Assembly (NCBI GenBank): GCA_035356615.1 | Contig: DAOQSN010000005.1 | Span: 97,927 to 161,926, forward strand | Length of the DNA stretch: 64,000 nt | From: JAKQDH01 sp029558835 | GTDB lineage: Bacteria; Planctomycetota; Phycisphaerae; UBA1845 | Direction of reading: 5' to 3' | Part shown: one piece after another, positions 8,690 to 18,900 of the stretch | How the letters are laid out: the number at the start of each line of letters is the position of its first letter | Numbering within the stretch: the stretch's first letter is position 1 | Translations under genes and position numbers: made by a program | Notes under the pieces: generated by a model | Database searches by the model: none | The model's input: only the letters and a program-made list of their open reading frames with translations | Told to the model about the DNA's origin: nothing

Positions 8690-11655
8690 CGACCGGGAGG
8701 TGGCGGGTGCAGCGACGCAGCTCTTCACGCATGGGGGTGGGATTGGTCATGCTGGGGCTGGCATGGCTGGCGGGCGGCGTCGCCGTCGCCTGGGCGAGCG
8801 GAACCGGTGTGAGCGACCGGCATCCCGTGTACGTCGGCGTGAGCGTGTGTGCGGGGTGCCACGGCGATCAGAAGGCGGGGCATCAGTTCAGCAAGTGGCG
8901 GGTGTCGAAGCATGCGGCGGCGTATGCGGCATTGTGGAGTCCGCAGGCGAAGGCCATTGCCCGGGTCAGCGGCATCCCGGAGGAACCGCAGAAGTCGCGC
9001 ATGTGCCTGGGTTGCCATGCCACGGCGGCGGACGCCGAGGGCTGGGAGCGGGAGGAGGGGTTCCGCATCGGCGACGGAGTGCAGTGTGAGCGCTGCCACG
9101 GTGCGGGCAGCGAGTACGGCACGGCCGAGGTCATGAGGGACCGGGAGCGTGCGCTCCGCGCGGGGTTGATGATGCCGGACGAACGTGCCTGCATGTTGTG
9201 CCACAACGTGAAGGGCTCGCACGTGGCGGTGCTGGGGTCGGCCGACTTCGCCTACGCGCCGGCCGTGGAGAAGATCGCCCACCCCGTGCCGGCCGGTACC
9301 CGTGGGCAGGCGGTGAGTCCGAGGCATCCCACGCCGGCGCGGGGCGGGGCGGGAAGTGGCGCCGACCCGCCCGGGGGGGCGGGCACGGCGTCGAACTCCG
9401 TAGACGAGCAGCGTTATACGGGCGTGGCGGTTTGCGGGGGCTGCCATGACGGGCCGCAGATGGGTTATCAGTTCAGCCGCTGGCGCGTCAGCAGACATGC
9501 CCGTGCTTTTGCGGTGTTGGGCACGGCCGCCGGGTGTGAAATGGCCCGGCGTGAGGGAGTCAGCGGTGATCCCCAGAACGAGACGAAGTGCCTGCGCTGC
9601 CATGCGACGGCAGCCGGTGAGGACGGGCGACGGTTGGAGAAGGGTTTCTGCGTGCGTGAGGGCGTACAGTGTGAGAGTTGCCACGGGGCGGGTAGTGCGT
9701 ACTGGCCGGAGGCGATCATGCGTGATCGCCAGGCCGCCCGGCGTTCCGGTCTGGTGCTTCCCACCCCGGAAAGCTGCCGGGCGTGCCATGAGAACGCCCA
9801 CGGCAAGGCCTTTGATGCGGCTGCTGCCTGGGTGATGATCGCGCACCCCACGCGCCTGCCGCAGGCGAAGGCGGGGCTTCGCTACCGGACGCCCGTCAAC
9901 CTTGCCCTGTCGCCCGATGGTCGGGAGCTGTACGTCGCCTGTGAGGCCGCTGACGCGGTGCTGGTTGTCGATGCGGCCACCGGCGCGGTCCTGGCGGAGG
10001 TTGCGACGGGGGGGCAGCCGATGGACGTTGCCTTCCACCCCGACGGAACGCGGGCGTATGTGACGCTCCGGCTTGACGATACGCTGGCCGTGATCGATAC
10101 GCGGAGCCGCGCGGTGACGCGCGTGGTTGCCGTCGGTGACGAGCCGCACGGTGTGCTGACCGATGCGGCCGGCAACTCTGTATACGTGTTGAATACGTGG
10201 TCGGACACTATCTCTGTCATTGACGCGGGAGTGCAACGGGAGGCCAAACGGCTGGCTGCCAGTCGGAGCCCCTGGTCGCTGGCACTGAGTCCGGATGGGA
10301 AGGTGCTGGCGGCCACGAATGCGCTGTCGCGGTTCGTGCCGTTCCGGGCGCCGCCGGTCTCCGAGATCACCTTGCTGGACGCGGAGCGTGGGACCGTGCA
10401 GGCGCGGGTGGCGGTGCCCGGTGCCAACCTGATGCAGGGGATCGCGTGGCACCCCAGCGGCGACTTCGCGCTGGTCACTTTGAACCGCACGAAAAGCCTG
10501 GTGCCGATGACGCGTCTGGTGCAGGGGTGGACAATCACGAACGGGCTGGGGATTCTCTGGCGCGACGGACGCGTGGACCAGGTCCTGCTGGATGAGCCGG
10601 ATCAATCGTTTCCGGACGCGGCCGACGTCGCCTGTACACCGGACGGCAGGTACGCACTGGTGACCAGCAGCGGTTCCGACCGGGTGGCCGTGGTGGACGT
10701 GGCGAAGCTCCTTGAGTTGCTGCAGCGTGCGACGCCGGCTGAACGCGAGCACGTGCTGCCCAACCACATGGGCAAGGCCACCGAGTTCGTGGTGAAGCAC
10801 ATTCCGACGCCGGCGAGTCCGCGCGGGATTATCTGCGCGCCGGATGGGAAGAGGGCCTACGTGGCCAACGCGCTGGACGATTCGCTGACGGTCATTGACC
10901 TCGGGCGCCTGGAGGCCGTGGGCCGCATTGATCTGGGCGGGCCGCGGGAGATTACGAAGGTGCGCTATGGAGAACGCCTGTTCCACAGCGCGGACATCAC
11001 GTTCCGGCGGCAGTTTTCCTGTCATTCGTGTCATCCGGACGGGCACGTCGACGGCGTGACGTATGACATTGAGCCGGACGGGATCGGCGTGAGCCCGGTC
11101 GACAACCGCACGCTGCGCGGCATCCTCGATACCGCGCCGTTCAAATGGGAGGGTACGAATCCCAGCTTGCAGCGCCAATGCGGGGCGCGGCTGGCGGTTT
11201 TCTTCACCCGGATTGACCCGTTCACCCCGGAGGAGCTGGCGGCGGTGGACGCGTACATCTGCACGATACCCCGGCCGCCGAATCGGTATCGTGCGGTGGG
11301 TGCTGAACTGACGCCGGCGCAGCGGCGGGGCAAGCTGCTCTTCGAACGGGAAGCCGGTAACGATGGTCGGCTGATCCCGGTAGAGAACCGGTGCGCCACG
11401 TGCCACCCCGTGCCCTTGTACACGGACCGGACGCAGCGAGATGTGGGTACGCGAATGTGGCTTGACCGGACCGGGAAGTTCGACGTGCCGCATCTGAATA
11501 ACATCTACGATTCCGCGCCGTATCTTCACAATGGGATTGCCGAGACGCTCGAGGAAATCTGGACGCGCTTCAACCCCCACGACACGCATGGCGTCACGAA
11601 CGATATGACGAAGGATCAGTTGAACGACCTGATTGAGTATCTTAAGACGCTGTAG
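8686..11655 (+). CDS. Decaheme cytochrome c / YVTN beta-propeller fusion protein
   Basis: 989 aa; a GTG start overlaps the preceding TGA as GTGA, and an ATG at 8731 is the alternative. After a signal peptide come two homologous four-heme modules: CAGCH (residue 55), CLGCH, CERCH and CMLCH, then CGGCH, CLRCH, CESCH and CRACH. Each resembles the cytochrome c554-type fold. Residues about 395-770 form a YVTN-type propeller (LALSPDGRELYVA, VIDTRSRAV). The C-terminus carries CHSCH (779) and CATCH (903) in a di-heme peroxidase-like context (RGILDTAPFKWEG, HNGIAETLEEIW). Ten CxxCH motifs in total suggest a periplasmic electron conduit or oxidoreductase. Substrate unknown. Confidence 0.85.
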   Translation: MTTGRWRVQRRSSSRMGVGLVMLGLAWLAGGVAVAWASGTGVSDRHPVYVGVSVCAGCHGDQKAGHQFSKWRVSKHAAAYAALWSPQAKAIARVSGIPEEPQKSRMCLGCHATAADAEGWEREEGFRIGDGVQCERCHGAGSEYGTAEVMRDRERALRAGLMMPDERACMLCHNVKGSHVAVLGSADFAYAPAVEKIAHPVPAGTRGQAVSPRHPTPARGGAGSGADPPGGAGTASNSVDEQRYTGVAVCGGCHDGPQMGYQFSRWRVSRHARAFAVLGTAAGCEMARREGVSGDPQNETKCLRCHATAAGEDGRRLEKGFCVREGVQCESCHGAGSAYWPEAIMRDRQAARRSGLVLPTPESCRACHENAHGKAFDAAAAWVMIAHPTRLPQAKAGLRYRTPVNLALSPDGRELYVACEAADAVLVVDAATGAVLAEVATGGQPMDVAFHPDGTRAYVTLRLDDTLAVIDTRSRAVTRVVAVGDEPHGVLTDAAGNSVYVLNTWSDTISVIDAGVQREAKRLAASRSPWSLALSPDGKVLAATNALSRFVPFRAPPVSEITLLDAERGTVQARVAVPGANLMQGIAWHPSGDFALVTLNRTKSLVPMTRLVQGWTITNGLGILWRDGRVDQVLLDEPDQSFPDAADVACTPDGRYALVTSSGSDRVAVVDVAKLLELLQRATPAEREHVLPNHMGKATEFVVKHIPTPASPRGIICAPDGKRAYVANALDDSLTVIDLGRLEAVGRIDLGGPREITKVRYGERLFHSADITFRRQFSCHSCHPDGHVDGVTYDIEPDGIGVSPVDNRTLRGILDTAPFKWEGTNPSLQRQCGARLAVFFTRIDPFTPEELAAVDAYICTIPRPPNRYRAVGAELTPAQRRGKLLFEREAGNDGRLIPVENRCATCHPVPLYTDRTQRDVGTRMWLDRTGKFDVPHLNNIYDSAPYLHNGIAETLEEIWTRFNPHDTHGVTNDMTKDQLNDLIEYLKTL

Positions 11656-11675
11656 TACGCGCCGGAGGACTGAGT

Positions 11676-12893
11676 ATGCTGAGGGCGACGCAGGCAGGGA
11701 GCGGGTTGGTGGTGTCGGTGCTGCTGCTGAGTGGGGTGGTTGCGTCCGCGGCGGACCCGGCGGCGACGCCAGGCATCTCCGCCGGACAGACGGCACCGGC
11801 GGCGACGCCAGCCACGGGCGATCCGGGCCTGCCCTTTGTGTACAGACGCTGGGAACAGTTCACGACCGCGACCGGTCTGCCCAACGATCACGTCTTTGCG
11901 GTCAGGGTGCATGGTGATTCCGTGTGGATCGGCACGGAGGATGGGCTGGCATGCCTGGACAAGAAGAGCCGCAAGATCAAGGCGTGGAGGGAGCAGGATG
12001 GCCTGCCCTGGCGGGTGATTTCCGGCATTGACGTGCATCCGCGTACCGGGGAAGTGTGGCTCGGGATGTTCGGCGGCGGGTTGGCGCGGTTCAGTGGCGG
12101 CCGCTTCGACCACTGGCACCAGCTCAACAGCGGCCTGGTCAACGATGTGGTGTACGGAGTGGCCGTGGAGAACGATAACATCTGGGCAGCCACGACGGCC
12201 GGGGCGAGCCGGTACAACACCGTCACCGGGGAGTGGAGCATTTTCACCGAGAAGAACGCGCCGATGGAGGAGATCTGGAATTACGGCGTGTGCTACGCGG
12301 ACGGCTACGTTTACCTCGGGGTGTGGGGAAGCGGCGTGCTGGAGTACGACGTGCAGCGGGGCACGTGGAAGGACTATCTCGATCCGGATGGTGAAATGGA
12401 GATAGACCTGTACCGTGACGACGGGATCGTGCACGTAATCACGACGGGCGTCAGCTACATAGAGAAGACGCTCTGGGTGTCTACCTACTTCGGGGCCTGC
12501 CGGTACGACGGCCGGCACTGGCGGGGCTTCTTCAGCCACGAGTGTGGCGTGCCGAGTGATTTCCACAACGCCGTGAGAGCCCGCAGCGCGAACGAGGCGT
12601 GGTATGCGACGGACAAGGGGCTGGGAGCACTGGCGGACTTCGCTACCGACACGTGGGTGACGTACACGAGCGATCACACCGCGATGAAGGGCAAGGCGGT
12701 GGTGAAGCGCGGCAAGCAACTGCTGAAGGAGATCGAGATGCCGTTGAGCCTGCCGCATGACTACGCGCTGGCGGTCGACTTTGATGGGCCGGATGTGTGG
12801 GTGGGGACATCGAAGGGCGTGGGGCATGCGATTGGGGACGGCTATTACCGAGGCTTGCGAGCGGCCGGTGCCGAGGCGGAGCGAGGGCCCTAG
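11676..12893 (+). CDS. Exported two-component-regulator-type propeller protein
   Basis: 405 aa, starting 20 bases after the decaheme gene. It has a signal peptide (VVSVLLLSGVVASAAD) and a Thr/Pro/Ala-rich spacer. Repeated blades of the Reg_prop/ligand-binding sensor type then begin with a 'TGLPNDHVFAV...VWIGTEDGL' unit and continue as 'WLGMFGGGLARF', 'IWAATTAGASRYN' and 'VWVGTSKGVGHA'. In classical hybrid two-component sensors this propeller is followed by a Y_Y_Y domain, a membrane helix and a kinase. Here nothing follows, so the protein is a stand-alone propeller. Its position suggests a ligand-binding or scaffold partner of the cytochromes and binding proteins around it. Confidence 0.8.
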   Translation: MLRATQAGSGLVVSVLLLSGVVASAADPAATPGISAGQTAPAATPATGDPGLPFVYRRWEQFTTATGLPNDHVFAVRVHGDSVWIGTEDGLACLDKKSRKIKAWREQDGLPWRVISGIDVHPRTGEVWLGMFGGGLARFSGGRFDHWHQLNSGLVNDVVYGVAVENDNIWAATTAGASRYNTVTGEWSIFTEKNAPMEEIWNYGVCYADGYVYLGVWGSGVLEYDVQRGTWKDYLDPDGEMEIDLYRDDGIVHVITTGVSYIEKTLWVSTYFGACRYDGRHWRGFFSHECGVPSDFHNAVRARSANEAWYATDKGLGALADFATDTWVTYTSDHTAMKGKAVVKRGKQLLKEIEMPLSLPHDYALAVDFDGPDVWVGTSKGVGHAIGDGYYRGLRAAGAEAERGP

Positions 12894-12919
12894 AGAAGTA
12901 TGCGGTGGGAGGAGTAGCC

Positions 12920-14443
12920 ATGAGCACGACTGGCTGGGTGCTATACACGGTGCTCATTGCCGCGGGAAGCGGGCCGGCAGTGAGTGGCGACGATGCCGCG
13001 GGCGCTGCGGAGCCCGCCGGGCAGGCGGGGCAGGCCGTTGCGGAGACGCCCGGGCCGAGGCTCGATGCGAGCGGCGAGGATCTTGACTACCTGGCGCGCC
13101 TGCTTCGCGCAATCGACGTGGGGCCCTACGACGTGCCAAAGCTGACGTTGAAAAGGGACCAGAACTACGCCTATTCGTCCGTGGACGTCGAGCCGTTCGG
13201 CTACGTGACGCCGTTCAAGGAGCACTTCCTCGAACAGATGGAGTACACGGGGCCGGGGCGGGCCCTGCCCGAGCCTGAGAATCTCACCAGTGTCAAGATC
13301 GGGTTCATCGGGCCGATCATGTCCACGGTCTCCGTGGCGACGGGGGGCAAGAGTCACGAGGAAACGCTCGGCGTGTCCATGTTGCGGGGTGCCATGCTCG
13401 CCATTGAGCAGGCGAACGCCGCCGGCGGGTACCGCAAGCGGAACCTGCCGTTCGAGCTGGTCGTGTCCAACGACAACGGGCTGTGGGGCGCTTCCGGCAA
13501 TGAGATCATCAAGCTGGCCTACAAGGACCGCGTGTGGGCGATTCTGGGTACGATCGACGGTGCCAACAGTCATATTGCCATTCGCGTGGCGCTCAAGGCT
13601 GAGATCGTGATGATGAACTCAGGTGACACCGATCCGACGTTCATCGAAACCAACATCCCCTGGGTGATGCGTTGCATCAGTGACGACCGCCAGCAGAGCT
13701 ACCTGCTGGTCGATTACCTGTATCGCAAGCTGAACTACACGCGAGTCGGCATCATCCGGGCAAGCAATCGTTATGGGCGGTTCGGAGTGCGTGAGATCAA
13801 CGACGGCAGCCGGCGGCTCGAGCATCCGATCATTCTGGAGATGGCTTACAAAGTCGGGAGCGGGGGCTACACGCTGCAACTGGAGCGTCTCAAGGACAGC
13901 GACGTGGAGGCCATTGTGCACTGGGGGGACGCGGCGGACGGGGCGGCGATTCTCACCCAGATGCGCGCTCTCGGCATGCAGCAGCCATACTTCTGTTGCG
14001 ACCGCTGCGTCGACGACGAGTTCCTGGCCGTAGCCGGGACCCACGCCGAGGGAGTCGTCTGCACGTACCCCTGGGACCCGACGCGCGAGGACGTGAAGCT
14101 GACGGCCTTCCGGTCCGCGTATCGTGAGCGTTTCAACGCCGAGGCGGACACGTATGCCGCGCATGGCTACGACGGCATGAGCATGCTCATCTGGGCAATC
14201 CAGGCGGCTGGCCTGAATCGGGCGAAGGTCCGGGACGTACTGGCGCATCGATCCCGGCCCTTTGCCGGTGTCACGGGGCCGATTCCGTTCAGCGCCTGCC
14301 TCGACGATCTGGGCGACGTCTTTCTGGCACGCGTGGAGAACGGCGCGTGGAAGTTCTCATCCCGTGCGGAGTTGGGTATCCCGCGGGGCTACATCGCGCC
14401 GCGCGACCGCGTCAGCCGGACGCTGGCCGCTGATCCTGAGTGA
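12920..14443 (+). CDS. Periplasmic binding protein, branched-chain amino acid (LivK/Peripla_BP_6) type
   Basis: The frame is open further upstream, but ATG 12920 is preceded by a GGGAGGAG ribosome-binding site and begins a signal peptide, giving 507 aa. About 100 residues of unassigned sequence precede the type I binding-protein fold, which starts at VKIGFIGPIMS. Typical family features follow: AIEQANAAGGYR, IIKLAYKDRVWAILGTIDG and GVVCTYPWDP. Such proteins bind small ligands for ABC import or present them to receptors. No permease or ATPase of the Liv type lies nearby, and a second homologue follows at once. A sensory or redox-linked ligand-binding role is therefore as likely as transport. 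Confidence 0.85.
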   Translation: MSTTGWVLYTVLIAAGSGPAVSGDDAAGAAEPAGQAGQAVAETPGPRLDASGEDLDYLARLLRAIDVGPYDVPKLTLKRDQNYAYSSVDVEPFGYVTPFKEHFLEQMEYTGPGRALPEPENLTSVKIGFIGPIMSTVSVATGGKSHEETLGVSMLRGAMLAIEQANAAGGYRKRNLPFELVVSNDNGLWGASGNEIIKLAYKDRVWAILGTIDGANSHIAIRVALKAEIVMMNSGDTDPTFIETNIPWVMRCISDDRQQSYLLVDYLYRKLNYTRVGIIRASNRYGRFGVREINDGSRRLEHPIILEMAYKVGSGGYTLQLERLKDSDVEAIVHWGDAADGAAILTQMRALGMQQPYFCCDRCVDDEFLAVAGTHAEGVVCTYPWDPTREDVKLTAFRSAYRERFNAEADTYAAHGYDGMSMLIWAIQAAGLNRAKVRDVLAHRSRPFAGVTGPIPFSACLDDLGDVFLARVENGAWKFSSRAELGIPRGYIAPRDRVSRTLAADPE

Positions 14444-14450
14444 GCAGGAC

Positions 14451-15731
14451 ATGAGAGGGAAGGCCCGGCTGGTGACCGTGGGGTTAACCACGGCTCTGCT
14501 CTGCGGCGGGGCGCTGCTGGACGCCTGTCGTAGCGGCAACGTGGCCGGGCATGGCGTGGCCACTGCACCGGGGAATGTGGTGCCTGCCAGCCGCGGGAAG
14601 ACACGCCCTCCGCCTTTCTTCGCTGCACGCTCTCATCCGACTTACTACGCCGGTCCCGATCGGGAACTGCCGCCGCCGGAAGGTGTGGCGGAAGTCGAGT
14701 TGGGCTGGTTCGGGCCGAGCGATGCACGGGACCCGGCGACGCGGCGGATGTGGTGTGCCGCAACGCTGGCAGTCGAAGAGGCGAATGCCGGCGGCGGCTA
14801 CCGCGAGACTCCGTTCCGGCTGCTCCCGGTCTGGTCGGAGAATCCCTGGGGGACGGGGATCGGTGAGGCGGTGCGCCTGGCGTACCGAGACCATCTCTGG
14901 GCATTCACGGGTGCCCCGGACGGCCCGTCGGCGCACCTGCTGACGCAGGTGGCCGCCAAGGCGCGGCTGCCGTTCGTCAGTCCCGTGGCGACGGACCCGA
15001 CCAGTAATCTCGCTAATGTACCGTGGATCTTCTCGTGTGCGCCGGGCGATCATCTGCACGCCCCGGTGCTCGCGCGGGCGATCGTCGCGGCCGCGGCGGG
15101 CCGCCCTTGCGCCATCGTCTCTTGCACCGATCACGACGCCCGCGTCTACAGGCAGACCCTGCTGCGCGCCCTGGCCAGGGTGCAGGCGTTTCCCGCGTTG
15201 CACCTGGAGTTTCAACCCGCGGCCCGGGACTTCGCCGCCCAACTGGACAGTCTCACGGCGACGCCGCCGGCGGCGCTAATCGTCGTTGCCGGGGCGGCGG
15301 ACGCTGCCGGTTTTGTGGTGGCTGCACGCAACGCCGGGCTGACGATGCCTATCTTCGGCGGACCCTGGATGGGTCAGGCGTACTTTCTCGAACGGGCCGG
15401 TGCATTGGCGGAGGACGTGGTGTTTCCCCTTCTCTGGGACCCGCGGGAGGGGGGGCAAGCCGCCGTGAATTTCGCCGACCGGTTCCGCCACGCCAGCGGC
15501 TTGGAGCCGGACTACACGGCCGCCTGCACTTACGACTCTGTAGCTCTGCTCTGCGCGGCCGTCCGTGACGCCGGGCTGAATCGGGCCCGCATCGGTGATG
15601 CCCTGCGGGCGCTGTCCCCGTGGACGGGGGTGAGCGGGACGATTACCTGGGATGCGACGGGTCAGAACAGCCGCTCCGTGGGTCTGGGCACGATTCACAA
15701 CGGGCAAGTCGTGGCGTTGCCGGCCGACTGA
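14451..15731 (+). CDS. Second Peripla_BP_6-type binding protein, probable lipoprotein
   Basis: ATG 14451, seven bases after the previous stop, starts a lipoprotein-like N-terminus with a possible lipobox LDAC (Cys26), giving 426 aa. The body aligns by eye with the preceding gene: VELGWFGPSD, AVEEANAGGGYRE, AVRLAYRDHLWAFTGAPDG, DVVFPLLWDP and GLNRARIGDAL. Both proteins thus share the type I periplasmic binding fold and probably arose by tandem duplication. The lipid anchor would hold this one at a membrane, whereas its sister looks soluble. No transporter membrane component is encoded in the window. Ligand unknown. Confidence 0.82.
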   Translation: MRGKARLVTVGLTTALLCGGALLDACRSGNVAGHGVATAPGNVVPASRGKTRPPPFFAARSHPTYYAGPDRELPPPEGVAEVELGWFGPSDARDPATRRMWCAATLAVEEANAGGGYRETPFRLLPVWSENPWGTGIGEAVRLAYRDHLWAFTGAPDGPSAHLLTQVAAKARLPFVSPVATDPTSNLANVPWIFSCAPGDHLHAPVLARAIVAAAAGRPCAIVSCTDHDARVYRQTLLRALARVQAFPALHLEFQPAARDFAAQLDSLTATPPAALIVVAGAADAAGFVVAARNAGLTMPIFGGPWMGQAYFLERAGALAEDVVFPLLWDPREGGQAAVNFADRFRHASGLEPDYTAACTYDSVALLCAAVRDAGLNRARIGDALRALSPWTGVSGTITWDATGQNSRSVGLGTIHNGQVVALPAD

Positions 15732-15732
15732 G

Positions 15733-15813
15733 CAGCTCCACGCCATGGGGAAGCCGATGGCGAGACCAGGGTGGCATCGCCAAGCGAAGCGTCGCCATGC
15801 TCTCCGTGTGGCG
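15733..15813. repeat. Dispersed repeat family B, copy 2 (diverged)
   Basis: Contains CTCCACGCCATGGGGAAG followed by GGTGGCATCGCCAAGCG and CGTCGCCATG, a diverged version of the family B left module. The remainder of this 254-base convergent gap (to 15985) shows only a short CTGCCTGCCTGCCGGCAG palindrome near 15836-15853 and no gene. Confidence 0.65.
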
Positions 15814-15985
15814 GCTGGCGGCGGCAACAGCGTGCCTGCCTGCCTGCCGGCAGCCAGGCCCTTAACATGGCAGACGCGCAGCTTCCCACTTGCGTGGTCC
15901 AGCGCAGGCTGCAGTCTATGCGGGGTCGGCTGTACGGCACCAGTTCCGACGCGGCTTCGCGCGCCGTTGTTGCAGGGACACGATG

Positions 15986-18900
15986 CTACTTAACGTTGCG
16001 CGTGTTAAACCGCTCCCGATAGCGCAGCGTGTCGCCGTCTGCCGGGCACCCTTGCTCCACACCATCGGGGTACGACGACATCCCTCGGCACGGCAGCGGC
16101 TCGACGGTGTCCGGCGTGCCCGTGTACAGGTCCATGTCCTTGCAGTAGGCCGTCGATTCGAGGATGAAGCCGCGCGCGTGGCGCGGCGGCGGCGGTGGTA
16201 ACCCGGCGGCGGAGAAACGTACGGCGAGCTCATCGCCGGTGCCCATGATGACGTAATGGTCATCGGCCGCAAGCAGTAGTTCGTCCACCCGGCCGTAACG
16301 CGTGTAGCTGCCGCGAGGAATCTTGAAAGACGAAACCTGTTCAATAATGTCGTACGTATACACAGTCGGGAATCGCCCGTCCGGGGACCATTCCCGCGGG
16401 AACCCGAGACGGCGCAGCTCGGCCGCTGCCGGAGGTAACGTCACGACGTGCAGCGCCTCTTCGCCGGCGTCGGCCGCGAGAAAGACCTGGTCGAAGTAGA
16501 CTTCGAGGTTCGTGGTAAGCCGCAGCGTGGCCGGCCCGGCAGGCAACAGGCCCGTAAGTTCGACCGCGATCGTGCGACCCATGCCAGGTGGCGCGCCGGC
16601 GTCCTCGACGAGACTCATCCAGTGTCCGTCCGCGTCGAGACGCTCAACCTTGAGCGGCTGCCACGCAACCCCCGCCTGCGCGGCCGCGTACGTGGTTTGC
16701 GAGTATGGGTACTCGATGGACCCCGCGATCAGGAGGTACAGGGGCCTCCCGGCGGCCGACGTGTCCCCTGCGTCAGGAAACTCAAGCGTCAGCGTGTGTG
16801 GTTCACAGAACCCAAGGAAACGCGGATCACGCGGCGGGTCATAGGCGTACACCCGGTCCACGGTGCGCAGCCGCGCGGCGCAGTCAGTGCCGTTGTGAGC
16901 AATGGCGCGCAAGGGAAAGACGGGGTGCGTCGTCGCCAGCAATCGCTGTGACGGCGGTGGGCCGGAGATGGTCAAACGCTCATCGGGATACACCGTGACG
17001 TCCGCCGAGTGGTCGATGACCGTAAGCACGAGCTGGTCTATATAGGCGACCTCCTCCATCGGTTCACAAACGCGCAGCTCGTAATACCCGTCGCGCGGAC
17101 GAAGATCACGCGCGTCGATGCGCACGAGTTCGCGCGGCTGCGGGGCGGCGTACTGCGCGGGAGCCACAAAGTAACCGAGGCCGCCGACCCCGGCGAAATC
17201 ACCCACGAATGCAAAATGCGTGCCATCCCAGGCAAACAGTACCGGACAACTGGACACGCGTCGTTCGACTTCGGCGATCCGGTGGTGACGGTCCAGAGCC
17301 AGGTCGTCCTCGCACTGGGTCACCCCGTCGGGCCAGGTCAACGCGACATAGTCCACGCGCGCGGCGCCGTTGAGGCCGAAGACGACGGGAGTGCACGATT
17401 GACCCGCACTGCCGTGGAGCCCGGTGTAAGCGACCACCTGCCGATGCCGGCCGCAACGTAGTTCAAGACCGGTACCATAGCCGCTGGCGGGGCTGCGCAT
17501 GCGCCGGTCGTCGCCGTGCATACCGGTCGGGGTGACGCCCAGCCAGCGGGCGGGCGGTTGCAGACGCGTGGGCACCAGTGCAAGTGTGCCGCTGTCGCCC
17601 GGCCCGATGCCCAGTAGCTCGGGCACGCCGTCGTTGCTGACGTCGACGAGCTGGGTGGCGCGGTAGCGTCCCGTACAGAACAGCGGCCAGACGTTGGGCC
17701 GCATGCTGAAGCGTCCCGTGCCATCGTTGAGCAGCAGGTGATTCCCCGCCCCGAGAACAACCACATCAAGGTCACCGTCAAGGTCCACGTCGCCGACACG
17801 CATCTCGCGCGGATCGCCCCAGGTGAGCAGACCGCGCAGGCAGGAATCGAACTGCGGGCTGCGGCGCAGAATGCCAAGGTCGTCCATCAGGTACAGTCCG
17901 CCGCGGGTATCGACCGCGGGCAACACCAACAGATCGACGCGGCCGTCGCCGTTGAAGTCCTGGTGCACGCCGCCCCCCGGCGCGCGCACGAGCTCCCCGG
18001 CAAAGATACCCTCATGATAGCGCCCGCCCCGGTCGTTCAGGAAGAGACGCGCGGGGGCGTCCAGGTTGAACACCACCAGGTCCAGGTCGCGGTCGGAATC
18101 CACGTCCGCGAAGGCCGCGCCGATTGAGGCGGTGTCCGCACAGGCGACGCCGGCGGTGGCAGCAATATCCGTGAAGGCGCCGTCCCCGTTATTGTTGAGC
18201 AACTGGTTGGCCGTCGTGGTGGAACCGCCGGTCCCAGGGGCGAGCGTATTACATACATAGATGTCCAGATCGCCATCGTGATCCGCGTCCAGGAAGATCA
18301 TCGCGGTACTCGCCACGTCGGCGCCGGCCGTGTTCATGGAGGCGGTGACATCTTCGAACGTCCCGTCGCCCCGGTTTCGAAACAGGTGATTCGGCCCCGC
18401 GCAGCATACAAACAGGTCCACGTGCCTATCATTGTCATAATCGCCAAACGAGCATGCCAGCGGTGGCCGGGCGACACGCAACCCTGACGCTGCGGTCGCG
18501 TCCGCGAACGTGTGGTCCTCCTGACCGAGGAGAAGCACGACGGCCGCCGGCTCCCGCCGGGTCGCGACGATGTCCAGCCGGCCGTCGCCGTTCACATCCG
18601 CCAGCGCCAGGCAGGAGAACACGCCTTCGCCACTGGCCGCCCCGGGTTCCGCGGCGGTGCCCCCGACGCCGGTAAGCAGAGTGCGCGGGACGCCGCCGCT
18701 GACCTCGCCGCTGGCCGTGGGCTGTTGCGGCGCTGCCGGCAACGGCCGCACGATCGCCAGCGGTCCCATCTGCCTGTAGTGCGGCACATTCACCATCTCA
18801 CACAAAGGGCTCTCGCGGAGTTGGGTAAACTGCCGCTGGTAGCGTTCCACGTCCTCGGCCTTGTCCTCCTGGGCGGACAAGCGCAGCAGATCATAGTAGG

